The position numbers and the translations under genes were made by a program. Shown in pieces: positions 9,596-18,369 of a stretch of 64,000 bases of DNA (positions are counted from its first letter, which is position 1; every line of letters begins with the position of its first letter). The stretch comes from Candidatus Heimdallarchaeota archaeon. Its GTDB lineage: Archaea > Asgardarchaeota > Heimdallarchaeia > Heimdallarchaeales > Heimdallarchaeaceae. The notes below the pieces were generated by a model that was not told where the DNA came from, made no database searches, and worked only from the letters and a program-made list of their open reading frames with translations. Location: the NCBI GenBank assembly GCA_021399345.1, contig JAAFKI010000051.1, forward strand, positions 1 through 64,000, in the 5' to 3' direction.

Positions 9596-10300
9596 TTACT
9601 TGCCATAATTGAGTCGATCACTCAAGGATTTAGGAAGATCTAAATCGGTCATTTTCTCTTGAACAGGTTTGTAATCATACTTCAGATGAATCATAGCAGC
9701 ACTGTATGGATTTGTACTCACAATAGAATAGTATGCTCCAGGTTTTCCATTGCGTGGTTGCCCTACAGAACCTGGATTTAAGAAATTGTGTTTCTTGATT
9801 TTAGCTTTAAATGGAACATGTGTATGTCCTACCATCAGAACATTTGTTTTTGTAATCTCAAATGCTTCCTCAAGCATTGTTTTCCATTTTTTATCTGAAT
9901 AAGTGTCCATATAATCAAAAGTTTTGAATGGAGACCCATGAACTAAATAGATACTACAACCATCTCTTTCAATTGTTTTTCTCCGAGGTAGAGATGTTAG
10001 CCATTTCTTGTTTTCAGCATGAATATTATCTTGCGTCCATTGAATCATTGTATATGCAGTTGGATTGAAATAAAAAGAAGGTTCATCTCCAATTACTCCT
10101 GCATCATGATTACCTAACATTGAAATGGAGCACTCTTCTCTAATTAGTTCAATACATTCATTTGGAAACGGATAATATCCTACAATATCACCTAAACAAA
10201 TAATCTCATCGATATTTTTTCTTTTCTGGATGTCTTGTAAAACAGCCTCTAAAGCATAAATGTTTGAATGAATGTCCGAAATTACAGCTATTCTTGGCAT
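9596..10300 (-). CDS. YfcE/MJ0936-type metallophosphoesterase
   Basis: 234 residues. All five blocks of the calcineurin-like phosphoesterase fold are present in order: DIHSN, GDIVGYYP, GNHDAG, VHGSP and GHTHVPF, followed by NPGSVGQPR, a signature of the YfcE/MJ0936 subgroup. These bind two metals and hydrolyse phosphodiesters; the natural substrate of this subgroup is unsettled. The start is well fixed: GGAGGTC stands 5 bases before the ATG on the minus strand. It is a single gene between two plus-strand genes. Confidence 0.9.
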   Translation of the reverse strand: MPRIAVISDIHSNIYALEAVLQDIQKRKNIDEIICLGDIVGYYPFPNECIELIREECSISMLGNHDAGVIGDEPSFYFNPTAYTMIQWTQDNIHAENKKWLTSLPRRKTIERDGCSIYLVHGSPFKTFDYMDTYSDKKWKTMLEEAFEITKTNVLMVGHTHVPFKAKIKKHNFLNPGSVGQPRNGKPGAYYSIVSTNPYSAAMIHLKYDYKPVQEKMTDLDLPKSLSDRLNYGK

Positions 10301-10305
10301 AAGAA

Positions 10306-10312
10306 GACCTCC
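10306..10312 (-). promoter_or_regulatory. Strong Shine-Dalgarno sequence of the phosphoesterase gene
   Basis: GGAGGTC on the minus strand, 5 bases before the ATG ending at 10300. It is one of the clearest ribosome binding sites in the window, where many genes seem to have short leaders or none, and it fixes the start of this gene. Confidence 0.75.
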
Positions 10313-10477
10313 AAATTAAGTAATGTTAGCACACTTTTTAAGTTCTACTCAAAGATGAACCAACAAATCGTAGTTTTAGATATCTTTGAAAAGCATTAAT
10401 TGATTGATTAATATAATTTGCGCTATCGAAGAATAGTTCTGAAAAGCAGCAAAACTTTTCAAGATTGTGGAAATCTT

Positions 10478-11404
10478 ATGGTAATGAGTTTAGCAACTAA
10501 AATTGGTAATATAACAATTAGAAATCCAATGATACTGGCTTCTGGAGTTTTAGGGACGACTTATTCCACTCTAAATCGAATGTATGAAGCTGGTCTTGGA
10601 GCAGTAATAACAAAAAGCATTGGAGCTAAATCTAGATCAGGCAATCCTAATCCTAGTGTTTTTGCACTAAATGAAATTCGAAGCGTGATTAACTCCGTTG
10701 GATTGGCAAATCCAGGATACCAAATCTTTAGAGAAGACATTGAAATTCTAATGAAGAACTCTACTCCTACCATTGTTTCAATATTTGGTGAGAATAAGGA
10801 GGAATTTAAAGAAGTTCTTGAGGGATTAAAGGATCTTCCTGTACTAGCCTTTGAATTAAACTTTAGTTGCCCTAATACTGAGATGGGAGGAGCACAAATT
10901 GGAACAGATCCTGATTTAGTTTATAAAATTGTTAAGGAACTAAGAGCAAAAACCAAAACACCTCTCTGGGTTAAATTAACCCCCAATGTATCAGATGTAA
11001 TAGAAATTGCTTCTGCTGCAGTTAAAGGAGGATGTGATACTTTAGTTGCAATAAATACACTGAAAGCTATGGTTATTGATATTCACACTAAACAACCAAT
11101 TCTAGGGTATAAGAAAGGGGGCTTATCTGGTGCTGCAATAAAACCTGTTGGAATAAGATATGTGTATGATCTTTACGAGCATTTTGGGGATAAAATACCT
11201 TTGATAGGCGTAGGGGGGATTTTTAGAGGAGAGGACATAATAGAATACCTTTTAGCTGGAGCTTCAGCTGTAGAAATAGGAACTTCTCTAGGCGTTGCAT
11301 ATCCTGAAAATATGGTTAGATTCTTCCAGATGAAGATAAAGAAATATATGAAAGAACACCAATTTGGTTCAATTAGTGAAATAACCGGAGGTGTACACAG
11401 ATGA
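10478..11404 (+). CDS. pyrD: Dihydroorotate dehydrogenase, catalytic subunit (class 1B)
   Basis: 308 residues from this start, the usual size. Oxidises dihydroorotate to orotate with FMN. Visible are SGVLGTT, NSVGLANPGY, ELNFSCPNTEMGG with the class 1 catalytic Cys, VKLTPNV, KGGLSGAAIKP and GVGGIFRGEDI (FMN phosphate site). The frame is open upstream to a TTG at 10418, but the family begins at ATG 10478 or 10484. It overlaps pyrK by 4 bases (ATGA), so the two are translationally coupled, as class 1B requires for its iron-sulfur partner. Confidence 0.94.
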   Translation: MVMSLATKIGNITIRNPMILASGVLGTTYSTLNRMYEAGLGAVITKSIGAKSRSGNPNPSVFALNEIRSVINSVGLANPGYQIFREDIEILMKNSTPTIVSIFGENKEEFKEVLEGLKDLPVLAFELNFSCPNTEMGGAQIGTDPDLVYKIVKELRAKTKTPLWVKLTPNVSDVIEIASAAVKGGCDTLVAINTLKAMVIDIHTKQPILGYKKGGLSGAAIKPVGIRYVYDLYEHFGDKIPLIGVGGIFRGEDIIEYLLAGASAVEIGTSLGVAYPENMVRFFQMKIKKYMKEHQFGSISEITGGVHR

Positions 11405-12252
11405 CGAATCAAACTCTTCTTAATGATAAACCAATTATGGGCGTAATTGTTGAAAAATGGGAAGAGTGCTTTGAGACTTATGGTTTCAAAATAGAACTAC
11501 CAGTTAAAGTTCAAAATGCTAAACCAGGACAATTTATTATGCTATGGGTTCCAGGAGAAGATGAATACCCAATAGGTATTGCAGGGTTGAAGGATAGTAT
11601 TCTAGAAGTTGGAATAGCTAAAATGGGTCCTGGAACAGAAGCTATGCATAAGAAAGAAGTAGGTGACCTAGTTGGAATCAGAGGTATTTACGGAAAACCA
11701 TTTACTCCACCAGAAGATGTGAATCACCTTCTAATTGGAGGAGGGTTTGGTATGACACCTTTGAAATTGCTTACTGAAACACTTATGAGCAATGAGAATA
11801 AGCAAAATATACATGTTTTTGAGGGAGCGCGATCAAAAGATAGATTAATGTATCTTGAGTGGTTACGAGACCTACACGATCGAGGTAAAATTATTTTTCA
11901 TGCATGTACAGACGATGGTTCGTATGGTTACCAGGGTTTTCCTACCGTTGATTTAGAAATGTTCCTTCAAGAAACAGAAACACCATCAGTGATTTATGCA
12001 GCAGGTCCAGAAAAGATGATGAAAGCAATTTTTGATTTAGGTAAGAAATTTGCTAATGTTGTTGATATGCAAATGAGTCTAGCTGATAGATACATGAGAT
12101 GTGGGTTTGGAGCTTGTTCTAGCTGTGCTGTGGACCCTACAGGTTGGAGGATTTGTGTGGATGGACCTATTTTTAACACAGAGAAACTTGAGAAAATAAG
12201 TGATTTTGGTGTCTACAAACGTCTTGAAACAGGCGAAAAAAAGAGGATTTAG
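11401..12252 (+). CDS. pyrK: Dihydroorotate dehydrogenase electron-transfer subunit
   Basis: 283 residues. A ferredoxin-reductase-like protein that passes electrons from PyrD's FMN through FAD and a 2Fe-2S cluster to NAD+. The N-terminal barrel reads PGQFIMLWVPG; LIGGGFGMTPLKLL is the nucleotide site. The C-terminal cluster ligands are the cysteines of RCGFGACSSCAVDPTG plus the later Cys of WRICVDGP. It overlaps pyrD by 4 bases. PyrD and PyrK together form the NAD-dependent class 1B enzyme of pyrimidine synthesis. Confidence 0.92.
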   Translation: MTNQTLLNDKPIMGVIVEKWEECFETYGFKIELPVKVQNAKPGQFIMLWVPGEDEYPIGIAGLKDSILEVGIAKMGPGTEAMHKKEVGDLVGIRGIYGKPFTPPEDVNHLLIGGGFGMTPLKLLTETLMSNENKQNIHVFEGARSKDRLMYLEWLRDLHDRGKIIFHACTDDGSYGYQGFPTVDLEMFLQETETPSVIYAAGPEKMMKAIFDLGKKFANVVDMQMSLADRYMRCGFGACSSCAVDPTGWRICVDGPIFNTEKLEKISDFGVYKRLETGEKKRI

Positions 12253-12298
12253 GAAATTGTAGTTCTGCAAAATCTTATTGAAGATAGATTTTTCCTTT

Positions 12299-13078
12299 TT
12301 ATTTTGTATCAGAATAGATTTTTAGAACCTCAAGTTCAACTCTATTCCATTGTTTGATTTTCTCCCACCGTGATCCTATCCCGGCTATAATTACTATTTT
12401 AACTGGTTTAGCTTCACAATTTCTTACTAAATCTATTAGAGCAGTCTGTGTTGATCCAGATCTTATTATATCATCTACAATCAGAATTTTTTCTTCAGAA
12501 CGAATGAATTTAGTATCAACTCCTATAGTTTCAACTCTCCCTTGAGATGTTGATTGTATATCTGCAGTAATGAATATCGTAGTACCTAAAGGTTTTCTCT
12601 TTCTGGCATAGATACAATCAATGTTTAACAGATGAGCTAATGTCATAGCTATTGGAATGCCATCAACTTCAGCAGTAATTATCTTATCTACATCATGTGG
12701 GATAATCCCATGATATATTGCTAAAAACAAAATAGCTTTTAGTGTTTTAGAATCATTAAGCAAATGAAGATTAGATATTCGAATGTTGCCAAACTCATCT
12801 ATGTCTTTAATAATATGATCTGTAATAAGCTGATCAATTGACAAATTGAAACTTGCATCTTGAGTAAGTGCTCGTAAAAGTTCATCTTTTAGTTTGGATT
12901 TTGGTAAAGCTTTTCCATTAATATAACGTGAAAGATTGGCAATAGATACTTCTACTCCATTTCTTTCCAGTGCTGCTCTCATGCTATCAAGAGTGTCGAA
13001 TCCTTTAAAGGCCATCTGAAGTAGATTCAAGGTCATTAGTTTCTCTTGAGCATCTTTATAGCTCTCTGCTGAACTCAT
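12299..13078 (-). CDS. HTH-phosphoribosyltransferase: PyrE/GfcR-like
   Basis: 259 residues. The N-terminal ~75 residues look like a helix-turn-helix (IANLSRYINGKALPKSKL). The rest is a type I phosphoribosyltransferase with the PRPP motif ILIVDDIIRSGSTQ at about 207-220 and a metal/pyrophosphate loop near ITAEVDGIPIA. In haloarchaea this architecture belongs to GfcR, a regulator. Here it sits between pyrDK and pyrF on the opposite strand, so it could be the orotate phosphoribosyltransferase, a regulator of the pyrimidine genes, or both. No other pyrE candidate is in the window. Confidence 0.8.
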   Translation of the reverse strand: MSSAESYKDAQEKLMTLNLLQMAFKGFDTLDSMRAALERNGVEVSIANLSRYINGKALPKSKLKDELLRALTQDASFNLSIDQLITDHIIKDIDEFGNIRISNLHLLNDSKTLKAILFLAIYHGIIPHDVDKIITAEVDGIPIAMTLAHLLNIDCIYARKRKPLGTTIFITADIQSTSQGRVETIGVDTKFIRSEEKILIVDDIIRSGSTQTALIDLVRNCEAKPVKIVIIAGIGSRWEKIKQWNRVELEVLKIYSDTK

Positions 13079-13200
13079 TTGAAATAATTCCCATATACAA
13101 GTATATTTTTGTTACTGTTGCTTTCAAATAATATTTCATTAGTTTGTGAGTATATTTCTGATAAACAAATTGTTAAATATCCTCATAAGAATCATTTTCC

Positions 13201-14013
13201 ATGGTTTCATCTCAGAATTCATTTCTTCAAAGGTACCAGAAGATTGTTTCACACAAGAATAGTATCTTGTGTATTGGACTTGATCCTGTTCTACCTTCTC
13301 AAAGAAGTAAATATACGATGAAGGATGATGATAGACTTGATTTCATGCGAACAATGATTAAAGATGTAGCTCCTCATACTTCTGTAATTAAAATGAATAG
13401 ACAGTTCTTGATTGGTCTTACCGCAGATGAAATAAGATCACTAAACATTCTCATTCATCAAAATGAGATGTTATCTATTATTGATCACAAATTGAGTGAT
13501 ATTGATTCTTCTAATGAATCAGCAATTTTCTGGTTTAAAGAAGAAGGATTTGATGCTTTTACATTTTCTCCATTTGGAGCCAATATTGAAAAAGCTTCTT
13601 TGCTTGCTCATCAAAAGGATTTAGGGATTATAGTTTTGACACTTCTTTCTAATCCAGAAGCTATTTTTTACAAGATTGCACAATTAGAAGAGAAACCTAT
13701 CTATCTTTATATCGCAGATCGGTGCAAAAGAGCTCAAGTTGACGGTTTTTGGATAGGGAATGCTGAGCATATAGATTCTAAGGATGTAGGACGAATTAGA
13801 GAAAGAATAGGAGACAATGTAGTAGCAATGACTCCATTGTATGGTAAACAACACCTCATTGTAAAAAGTACAATTTTTCACTATGATGGAAAATCTTTGA
13901 TAACAGTTGGAGGACCAATTATCTATTCAGATGATTCTGTTCAAAAAGCTGAAGAATATAAACTTCTTCTAAATGGATTTAGAGAAGAGATGTCTCAACG
14001 AAGAAACAAATAG
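13201..14013 (+). CDS. pyrF: Orotidine 5'-phosphate decarboxylase, class II type
   Basis: 270 residues, the length of the class II (mycobacterial-type) enzyme. Makes UMP from OMP. CIGLDPVLP opens the barrel; KMNRQFLIG and the active-site DHKLSDIDSSNE supply the Asp-Lys-Asp charge network; TFSPFGA and the phosphate site near TVGGPIIYS follow. It is separated from pyrDK by the divergent phosphoribosyltransferase gene; together they make a pyrimidine cluster covering the last three steps to UMP if that neighbour is PyrE. Confidence 0.9.
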   Translation: MVSSQNSFLQRYQKIVSHKNSILCIGLDPVLPSQRSKYTMKDDDRLDFMRTMIKDVAPHTSVIKMNRQFLIGLTADEIRSLNILIHQNEMLSIIDHKLSDIDSSNESAIFWFKEEGFDAFTFSPFGANIEKASLLAHQKDLGIIVLTLLSNPEAIFYKIAQLEEKPIYLYIADRCKRAQVDGFWIGNAEHIDSKDVGRIRERIGDNVVAMTPLYGKQHLIVKSTIFHYDGKSLITVGGPIIYSDDSVQKAEEYKLLLNGFREEMSQRRNK

Positions 14014-14019
14014 TTGCTC

Positions 14020-14610
14020 CTAAACACTCTTTTCCCAGCTTGAGAATACCATTTTGCCATCTTTTGTTGTTAGAAAACCTCTAAGTAACTTGCTTTTGTC
14101 TAATTCTGATCTACACATTGGACAGGATTTTTTCTTATCTAACCAATCAATGAAGTGTTTTACATGTCCAGCATAGTTGCATTCAGGGCATAGAATAACT
14201 TTAGTTTCGATTTGATCATCTATTTTAAATTCTTGCAAGCAAATTATGCATTTCTCTCCAGATATCGCCTCTTCAACAAGAGTAGCCCATTCTGAAATTT
14301 CAGGAGTTTCTTCAGCAAGTTCAATTTGATCTTTATCTTGAAATTGATTGAGTAAATTTGAAATTCTCTGTTTATTAACGAAGGATAAAGATGTAGAGTT
14401 ATCCACTTTCTGCTCTAAGTTTGTAAGTAATTTTGCTGCTTGTTGCTTAAAACTACTAACCGTCTTCTGAAAAGATTTCCCTATTCTTTCAGATACTCTG
14501 AGTTCATTTTCATCTGTTTCTTCTTTTACTTTTTTTCCACAAAAAGAACAGAAAAAACTTATGTCTAGTATTTCTTTTCCACAAAATGGACAGGATTTAA
14601 TTGAAACCAC
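14020..14610 (-). CDS. Zinc-ribbon plus RING-like zinc-finger protein
   Basis: 196 residues. An N-terminal zinc ribbon (C7, C10, C21, C24) is followed by a helical, partly coiled-coil stretch (about 35-115) and a RING-like domain: C121-x2-C124, C141-x2-C144, H149-x2-H152, C163-x2-C166, with the conserved W156 four residues after H152. The C4H2C2 set departs from classic RING (C3HC4 or C3H2C3). RING proteins act as ubiquitin E3 ligases in eukaryotes and in Asgard archaea that carry ubiquitin genes; no E1, E2 or ubiquitin gene is in this window. The start is GTG with AGGTAG directly upstream. It lies 9 bp after the neighbouring gene, in one operon. Confidence 0.75.
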   Translation of the reverse strand: MVSIKSCPFCGKEILDISFFCSFCGKKVKEETDENELRVSERIGKSFQKTVSSFKQQAAKLLTNLEQKVDNSTSLSFVNKQRISNLLNQFQDKDQIELAEETPEISEWATLVEEAISGEKCIICLQEFKIDDQIETKVILCPECNYAGHVKHFIDWLDKKKSCPMCRSELDKSKLLRGFLTTKDGKMVFSSWEKSV

Positions 14611-14619
14611 CTACCTAAG

Positions 14620-15483
14620 CTAACCTTTTGGAATTTCCTTCTTAGCTTGACATTGAGGACAATAGAACCAACTACCTCCAGAGGGAGGGTAATATCTATA
14701 CATGCCTAAACCGCATGTATCACATACTTCAGAATGGTCTTCAAACTCAAGAGCAATTTGTAGGAAATCATGAGTTTCAAAAAAGTATTTGGCAAATTTT
14801 GTTGTTTCTAGGTTGAGTTCCGCTTCTCCAATCTCAACTAAAGCACCATGAATTTTATGGGTAGTTATATAATCGAAAGATTGGCGAGATTTTACTCGTC
14901 CTTGAGCTAATGGGTTCATTGTAATGTAAAGATTTTCAGATGAATTGACTATCATTTCAAGCAAACTTCTATTTTGAACACCAAAACCAAGCAGATTGAA
15001 AGGAATGAGGTAGATTTTGATATCAGGATTAGCTGTTATGAAGAATGAAACAGTACCAATTGGTTCAATACTAAATAACCCTATATGTTCAGTAAATTTA
15101 GAAACAACGTTAGAATATTTCAGAACTATATCAGTATCTCTTTGATCAGTAATAGAATAGTCTAAGAAAATCACAAAAGGTTTAAACTCTAAGGCTTGTA
15201 ACAATGTTGTGATTGTACTAATATCATCAAAACGGACGATAACCATTATGGGGAACTCTTTCATCTCTGCATGTAATGCATTAAGAAAATTTACCATTTC
15301 CTCATCATATAGATAGAACAAACATCCATTAGAACCAGCTTCTTTTAATCTCTTAAGTAAAGGTAGAAGAACTTCTTGATTCTTAATAGGAAATGTTTCA
15401 GGAATAGCATCAAAGTCTGCATAACGGACGAATCCAGAGATTACATCAGGAATGATATCTTTTAATTTATCCAATTCACTCAT
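14620..15483 (-). CDS. Predicted alpha/beta barrel protein with C-terminal zinc ribbon, function unknown
   Basis: About 287 residues from this start. Alternating strands and helices suggest a TIM-like barrel, and NPLAQGRVKSRQSFDYITTH resembles the late strands of such barrels, but no catalytic set was recognised. The C-terminus is a zinc ribbon, CDTCGLG ... FYCPQCQ. The ATG at 15483 is preferred because a TATA-like ATTTAAATAAAG (minus strand, near 15511-15520) would start transcription right at it; the frame extends to 15504. It is transcribed with the RING-like gene 9 bp downstream, so a shared role is possible. Confidence 0.6.
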   Translation of the reverse strand: MSELDKLKDIIPDVISGFVRYADFDAIPETFPIKNQEVLLPLLKRLKEAGSNGCLFYLYDEEMVNFLNALHAEMKEFPIMVIVRFDDISTITTLLQALEFKPFVIFLDYSITDQRDTDIVLKYSNVVSKFTEHIGLFSIEPIGTVSFFITANPDIKIYLIPFNLLGFGVQNRSLLEMIVNSSENLYITMNPLAQGRVKSRQSFDYITTHKIHGALVEIGEAELNLETTKFAKYFFETHDFLQIALEFEDHSEVCDTCGLGMYRYYPPSGGSWFYCPQCQAKKEIPKG

Positions 15484-15520
15484 TAAACTCAAGAACATAT
15501 ACACAGTCTTTATTTAAAAT

Positions 15521-16795
15521 TTATCGCAATGAAGGGAGGTTTTTAGAAAAAAAATCATCATTTTTAACAAAAAGCTGAGATTTATCTTCTTTTTTTATCA
15601 GATAACTGCTTTTTCTTGTTTGAAGCATTTCAATTATGTGTCGAAAAACATGTTTTTCAAAAGGAAGAGTAAGGATTTCCTCAAATTTCATGAGACTAAT
15701 ATCTGAAGGTTTATTTTCCAATTCAATAGCAGCTTCCCGTATTTCGTATGCTTTTTGCCAAGATTCTTCATAAATCTCCCCCATGAGAAAAGCTATCCTA
15801 GACAGTTTAGTGGCCATTTCAAGATTTGTTCTTAATGTCCCTTCTGGAATATAACGCGGTTCAAAGAAATTTATTCCATATTCCTTACTCATTTGATAGC
15901 CTTGTTTTATTGGATTTAGTAATTTGTATTTTCCCCAAATTTCCATATCGGGTTGGCCATAAATTGAGTTATTTTTGTACAGCTCATCATACAGAATCAA
16001 TAACTCTGGGTAATATTCATCTATTATTTTCAGGAAATCTTCTTTGTTTCTTCCAGGTTTTAACGTTAATCCTCCAGTTATAACAAAATCTGCTCTAGCT
16101 TCTTTTAATTGCTGAAAAAGCTCCATAAGATTTGTCTTTGTATCTCCTATCCATGGAATTACAGGAGTTATATAACAACCTGCAGAAATTCCTTCTTCTC
16201 GAAATTTTTTGAGAGCTGAAAGCCTATCATTTGTTGAACTCGCATTGGGTTCAAAAATAAGTTGCTCTTGTGGGTTAGAGAGAGTAATTGTAAAAGCGAC
16301 CCTTGCAAATGTATCTAGATTGATTTTCTTTATCAAATCAATATCTCGTAGGACTAGAGCATTCTTAGTTAATATTCTAACTGGGAAACCATAATCATAA
16401 GCTACTTGAAGAACTTTTCTTGTTATTTCTAATTCTGCTTCAGCAGGTTGATAAACATCGCAAATATTGCCAAAAATATTAATGATGAATTTTGGATTAC
16501 CACTTGGTATTTTTTTTCTATTTGATTGAGGTATGAAATCCAAAAGGGTGTTTGTTTTTTCTCTATTGATTGGTAGAAATCCTTTGTTAATCAGATGTTC
16601 TTCAAGTAATTCAGGTGCATTAATCTTAGCTCTAATCTTATTACTATAATCATCATGCATGAAATACTCATCAGATTTTCCATCACAGTAAGAACAGTTG
16701 TGAAAGCATCCTTGATAAATATTCAAATGAATATGGTGAGGACTTCTCTTAGATGTCCGAATTAGCGATTTTGCTTCATATTTCTCAATAATCAT
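15521..16795 (-). CDS. Radical SAM protein, spore-photolyase-like family
   Basis: 424 residues. The 4Fe-4S/SAM motif is GCFHNCSYCDGKSDEY (CxxxCxxC), near residue 30. GNPKFIINIFGNICDVYQPAE and later barrel strands match the archaeal SPL-like radical SAM family. The reaction is not known for this subgroup; DNA photoproduct repair holds only for true SPL, and the diagnostic extra Cys was not identified here. TATA-like CTTTAAATATT lies about 45 bases upstream on the minus strand. It lies directly downstream of the fixX fragment. Confidence 0.8.
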   Translation of the reverse strand: MIIEKYEAKSLIRTSKRSPHHIHLNIYQGCFHNCSYCDGKSDEYFMHDDYSNKIRAKINAPELLEEHLINKGFLPINREKTNTLLDFIPQSNRKKIPSGNPKFIINIFGNICDVYQPAEAELEITRKVLQVAYDYGFPVRILTKNALVLRDIDLIKKINLDTFARVAFTITLSNPQEQLIFEPNASSTNDRLSALKKFREEGISAGCYITPVIPWIGDTKTNLMELFQQLKEARADFVITGGLTLKPGRNKEDFLKIIDEYYPELLILYDELYKNNSIYGQPDMEIWGKYKLLNPIKQGYQMSKEYGINFFEPRYIPEGTLRTNLEMATKLSRIAFLMGEIYEESWQKAYEIREAAIELENKPSDISLMKFEEILTLPFEKHVFRHIIEMLQTRKSSYLIKKEDKSQLFVKNDDFFSKNLPSLR

Positions 16796-16871
16796 ACCAA
16801 TCTTCCAGGAATTACTGAGAAAATAACCACATTTGAATATTTAAAGGAGAAAATGAGGAAATTGGATAAAT

Positions 16872-16967
16872 TCAGCTGCGTTTGAATTCTACTCTGAATC
16901 CACCTTTAGGATATTTCCAATCAACGCTACCATGAGGACACACAATACGACAGATCCCGCACTCAAG
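16872..16967 (-). pseudogene. Fragment of the fixX 3' end (31 codons plus stop)
   Basis: On the minus strand this reads LECGICRIVCPHGSVDWKYP and on to a stop, matching the last 31 codons of the intact fixX (19524-19619) at 79 of 96 bases, with three cluster Cys kept. Homology stops abruptly at 16967. Upstream the frame stays open for a while but offers no start codon, and the rest of fixX, including the first Cys set, is absent. It is therefore a truncated copy. Its promoter-side flank is shared with the promoter of the membrane protein gene at 17037. Missed by gene calling because of its length. Confidence 0.85.
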
Positions 16968-16997
16968 TAATAATTTCAGAAAATCATTTAAAGATGA

Positions 16998-17010
16998 ATA
17001 TATATTATTA
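16998..17010 (+). promoter_or_regulatory. TATA box of the unknown membrane protein gene
   Basis: ATATATATTATTA, centred about 33 bases before the GTG at 17037. Archaeal TATA boxes sit about 27 bases before the transcription start, so the leader would be only a few bases. Confidence 0.45.
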
Positions 17011-17036
17011 TACAGTATTACTGGGTGTGAGATGTT

Positions 17037-18284
17037 GTGAGTGATAGTAATTTAATAAAGCTAATCAATCCTATATTGATTGCAAGAGTTCCACGCGAAG
17101 AATATACTGAGAATCTCACACTACAGAATGTACTTTCAGCAAAAAAAGACAATATGAACAAATTTTGGGATGAAAAGATAGCATTAATTATCACATTTAT
17201 TGTTTCCATTGGATTCTTGATTCCTGCTGCGATTTATGATATGGTGAGTGTTTTTAGATCAAGTGAAAATTATTCTCAAATTTTACTTCTACCTCTAAAC
17301 ACACAATTTAAGTTGTTTTTATATTTTTCATTTCAGTTTGGTATCATTCTGTTTATAGCTCTAATTTTCTATTCAGCATTAAGATATTACTTGATTCAGG
17401 TTAATTATAGTCCAACAAATTACAAGTACAACTGCATAAAAAATGAGGATTTGCTATATATTCTACTCAATGAAGAAAATTGCTTAGATGAAATTATATT
17501 TTCAAAATGGAAAACTGCTGCTAATTTTGATGAGAATCATCAAACTGAAGAAAATCTACATTCAGGTGAAAGAGAGTATTTTCTTTTCTTTGCTAAAGAT
17601 TACTGGAACTGTCAATTTGCAATTCAGCCTGAATTTAAAGAAAAACTAAGTATGATTTGTATACCTTTCTTTTTAATGTCAACAATCATAATATTGGTAC
17701 CTTATATTCAAAAGATCAAGGGTAACTATTCATTTATAATAGTTCTAATAATTCCAGTTTTCGTTGTAATTGTCGTTCTTATATTATTATTAATTGAGAA
17801 AAAAATTAAGAAACCTTTAGGTTATATAGTCACAGTTCTAATTCTATTAGCTTTCATTGTAAATAATATAATGGTTGTTTTGTTTATTATATATACGAAT
17901 ATCTTTGCCTTTACAACCAATACTAAAAAACCTGGTTTTATAGCATCCTATTATAATATCTCTCTTTTTGCATTTTATTTCTATTCGTTTCTTGTCATAT
18001 TAAGCGTTTTAGGTTCTCTAGTTGATAGGAAAAAACAGATTCGCAGTTTTAAGCAACATTACAAAAAACAAATTATACGTATTGAAAAAACGGTTGCTCA
18101 AACAACTAATGATAATGGAGACTTAAATGGTAAATTAATCTTATTTTATAAAAAACAGAGTGTTTTTGAGAAGGCTTCGATTCTCCCATTAAATTTTGGA
18201 AAATACATTGTAGGTTTTACAACATATCTAGGTTTTATAAGTCTTATTTCAGCTATTTTTACTTACATTCTGAATACACTTTGA
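17037..18284 (+). CDS. Multi-pass membrane protein of unknown function
   Basis: 415 residues, not recognised. The start is a GTG close behind a TATA-like box. Hydrophobic segments suggest 8-9 membrane helices: about 48-70, 92-118, 205-222, 230-256, 261-290, 300-325 and a last one near 390-413. A soluble loop of ~80 residues (about 122-200), rich in Asn, Glu and Phe, lies between helices 2 and 3. It shares orientation with the zinc-finger gene, 85 bp upstream of it, and both lie in the putative insertion, so the two may work together. No transporter or enzyme motif was seen. Confidence 0.65.
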   Translation: MSDSNLIKLINPILIARVPREEYTENLTLQNVLSAKKDNMNKFWDEKIALIITFIVSIGFLIPAAIYDMVSVFRSSENYSQILLLPLNTQFKLFLYFSFQFGIILFIALIFYSALRYYLIQVNYSPTNYKYNCIKNEDLLYILLNEENCLDEIIFSKWKTAANFDENHQTEENLHSGEREYFLFFAKDYWNCQFAIQPEFKEKLSMICIPFFLMSTIIILVPYIQKIKGNYSFIIVLIIPVFVVIVVLILLLIEKKIKKPLGYIVTVLILLAFIVNNIMVVLFIIYTNIFAFTTNTKKPGFIASYYNISLFAFYFYSFLVILSVLGSLVDRKKQIRSFKQHYKKQIIRIEKTVAQTTNDNGDLNGKLILFYKKQSVFEKASILPLNFGKYIVGFTTYLGFISLISAIFTYILNTL

Positions 18285-18315
18285 ACCCATTCAAGTACAA
18301 AAATGATTTTTTAGC

Positions 18316-18324
18316 TTTAAATAT
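18316..18324 (+). promoter_or_regulatory. Possible TATA box of the zinc-finger gene
   Basis: TTTAAATAT between the membrane protein gene and the zinc-finger gene. With a start site ~27 bases on, the leader would be roughly 20-30 bases. It would allow the zinc-finger gene to be expressed apart from its neighbour. Confidence 0.35.
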
Positions 18325-18369
18325 GGAATACCGGTTATAGAATCAGGCGTTTTACTCAAAATAAATTGA

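Noticed and set aside
12079-12270. Minus-strand frames at the end of pyrK
   Set aside because: They overlap the cluster-binding Cys region of pyrK and show no protein-like conservation.
16872-16967. fixX fragment as a short functional ferredoxin gene
   Set aside because: There is no start codon in the open frame upstream, and the first Cys set is absent.
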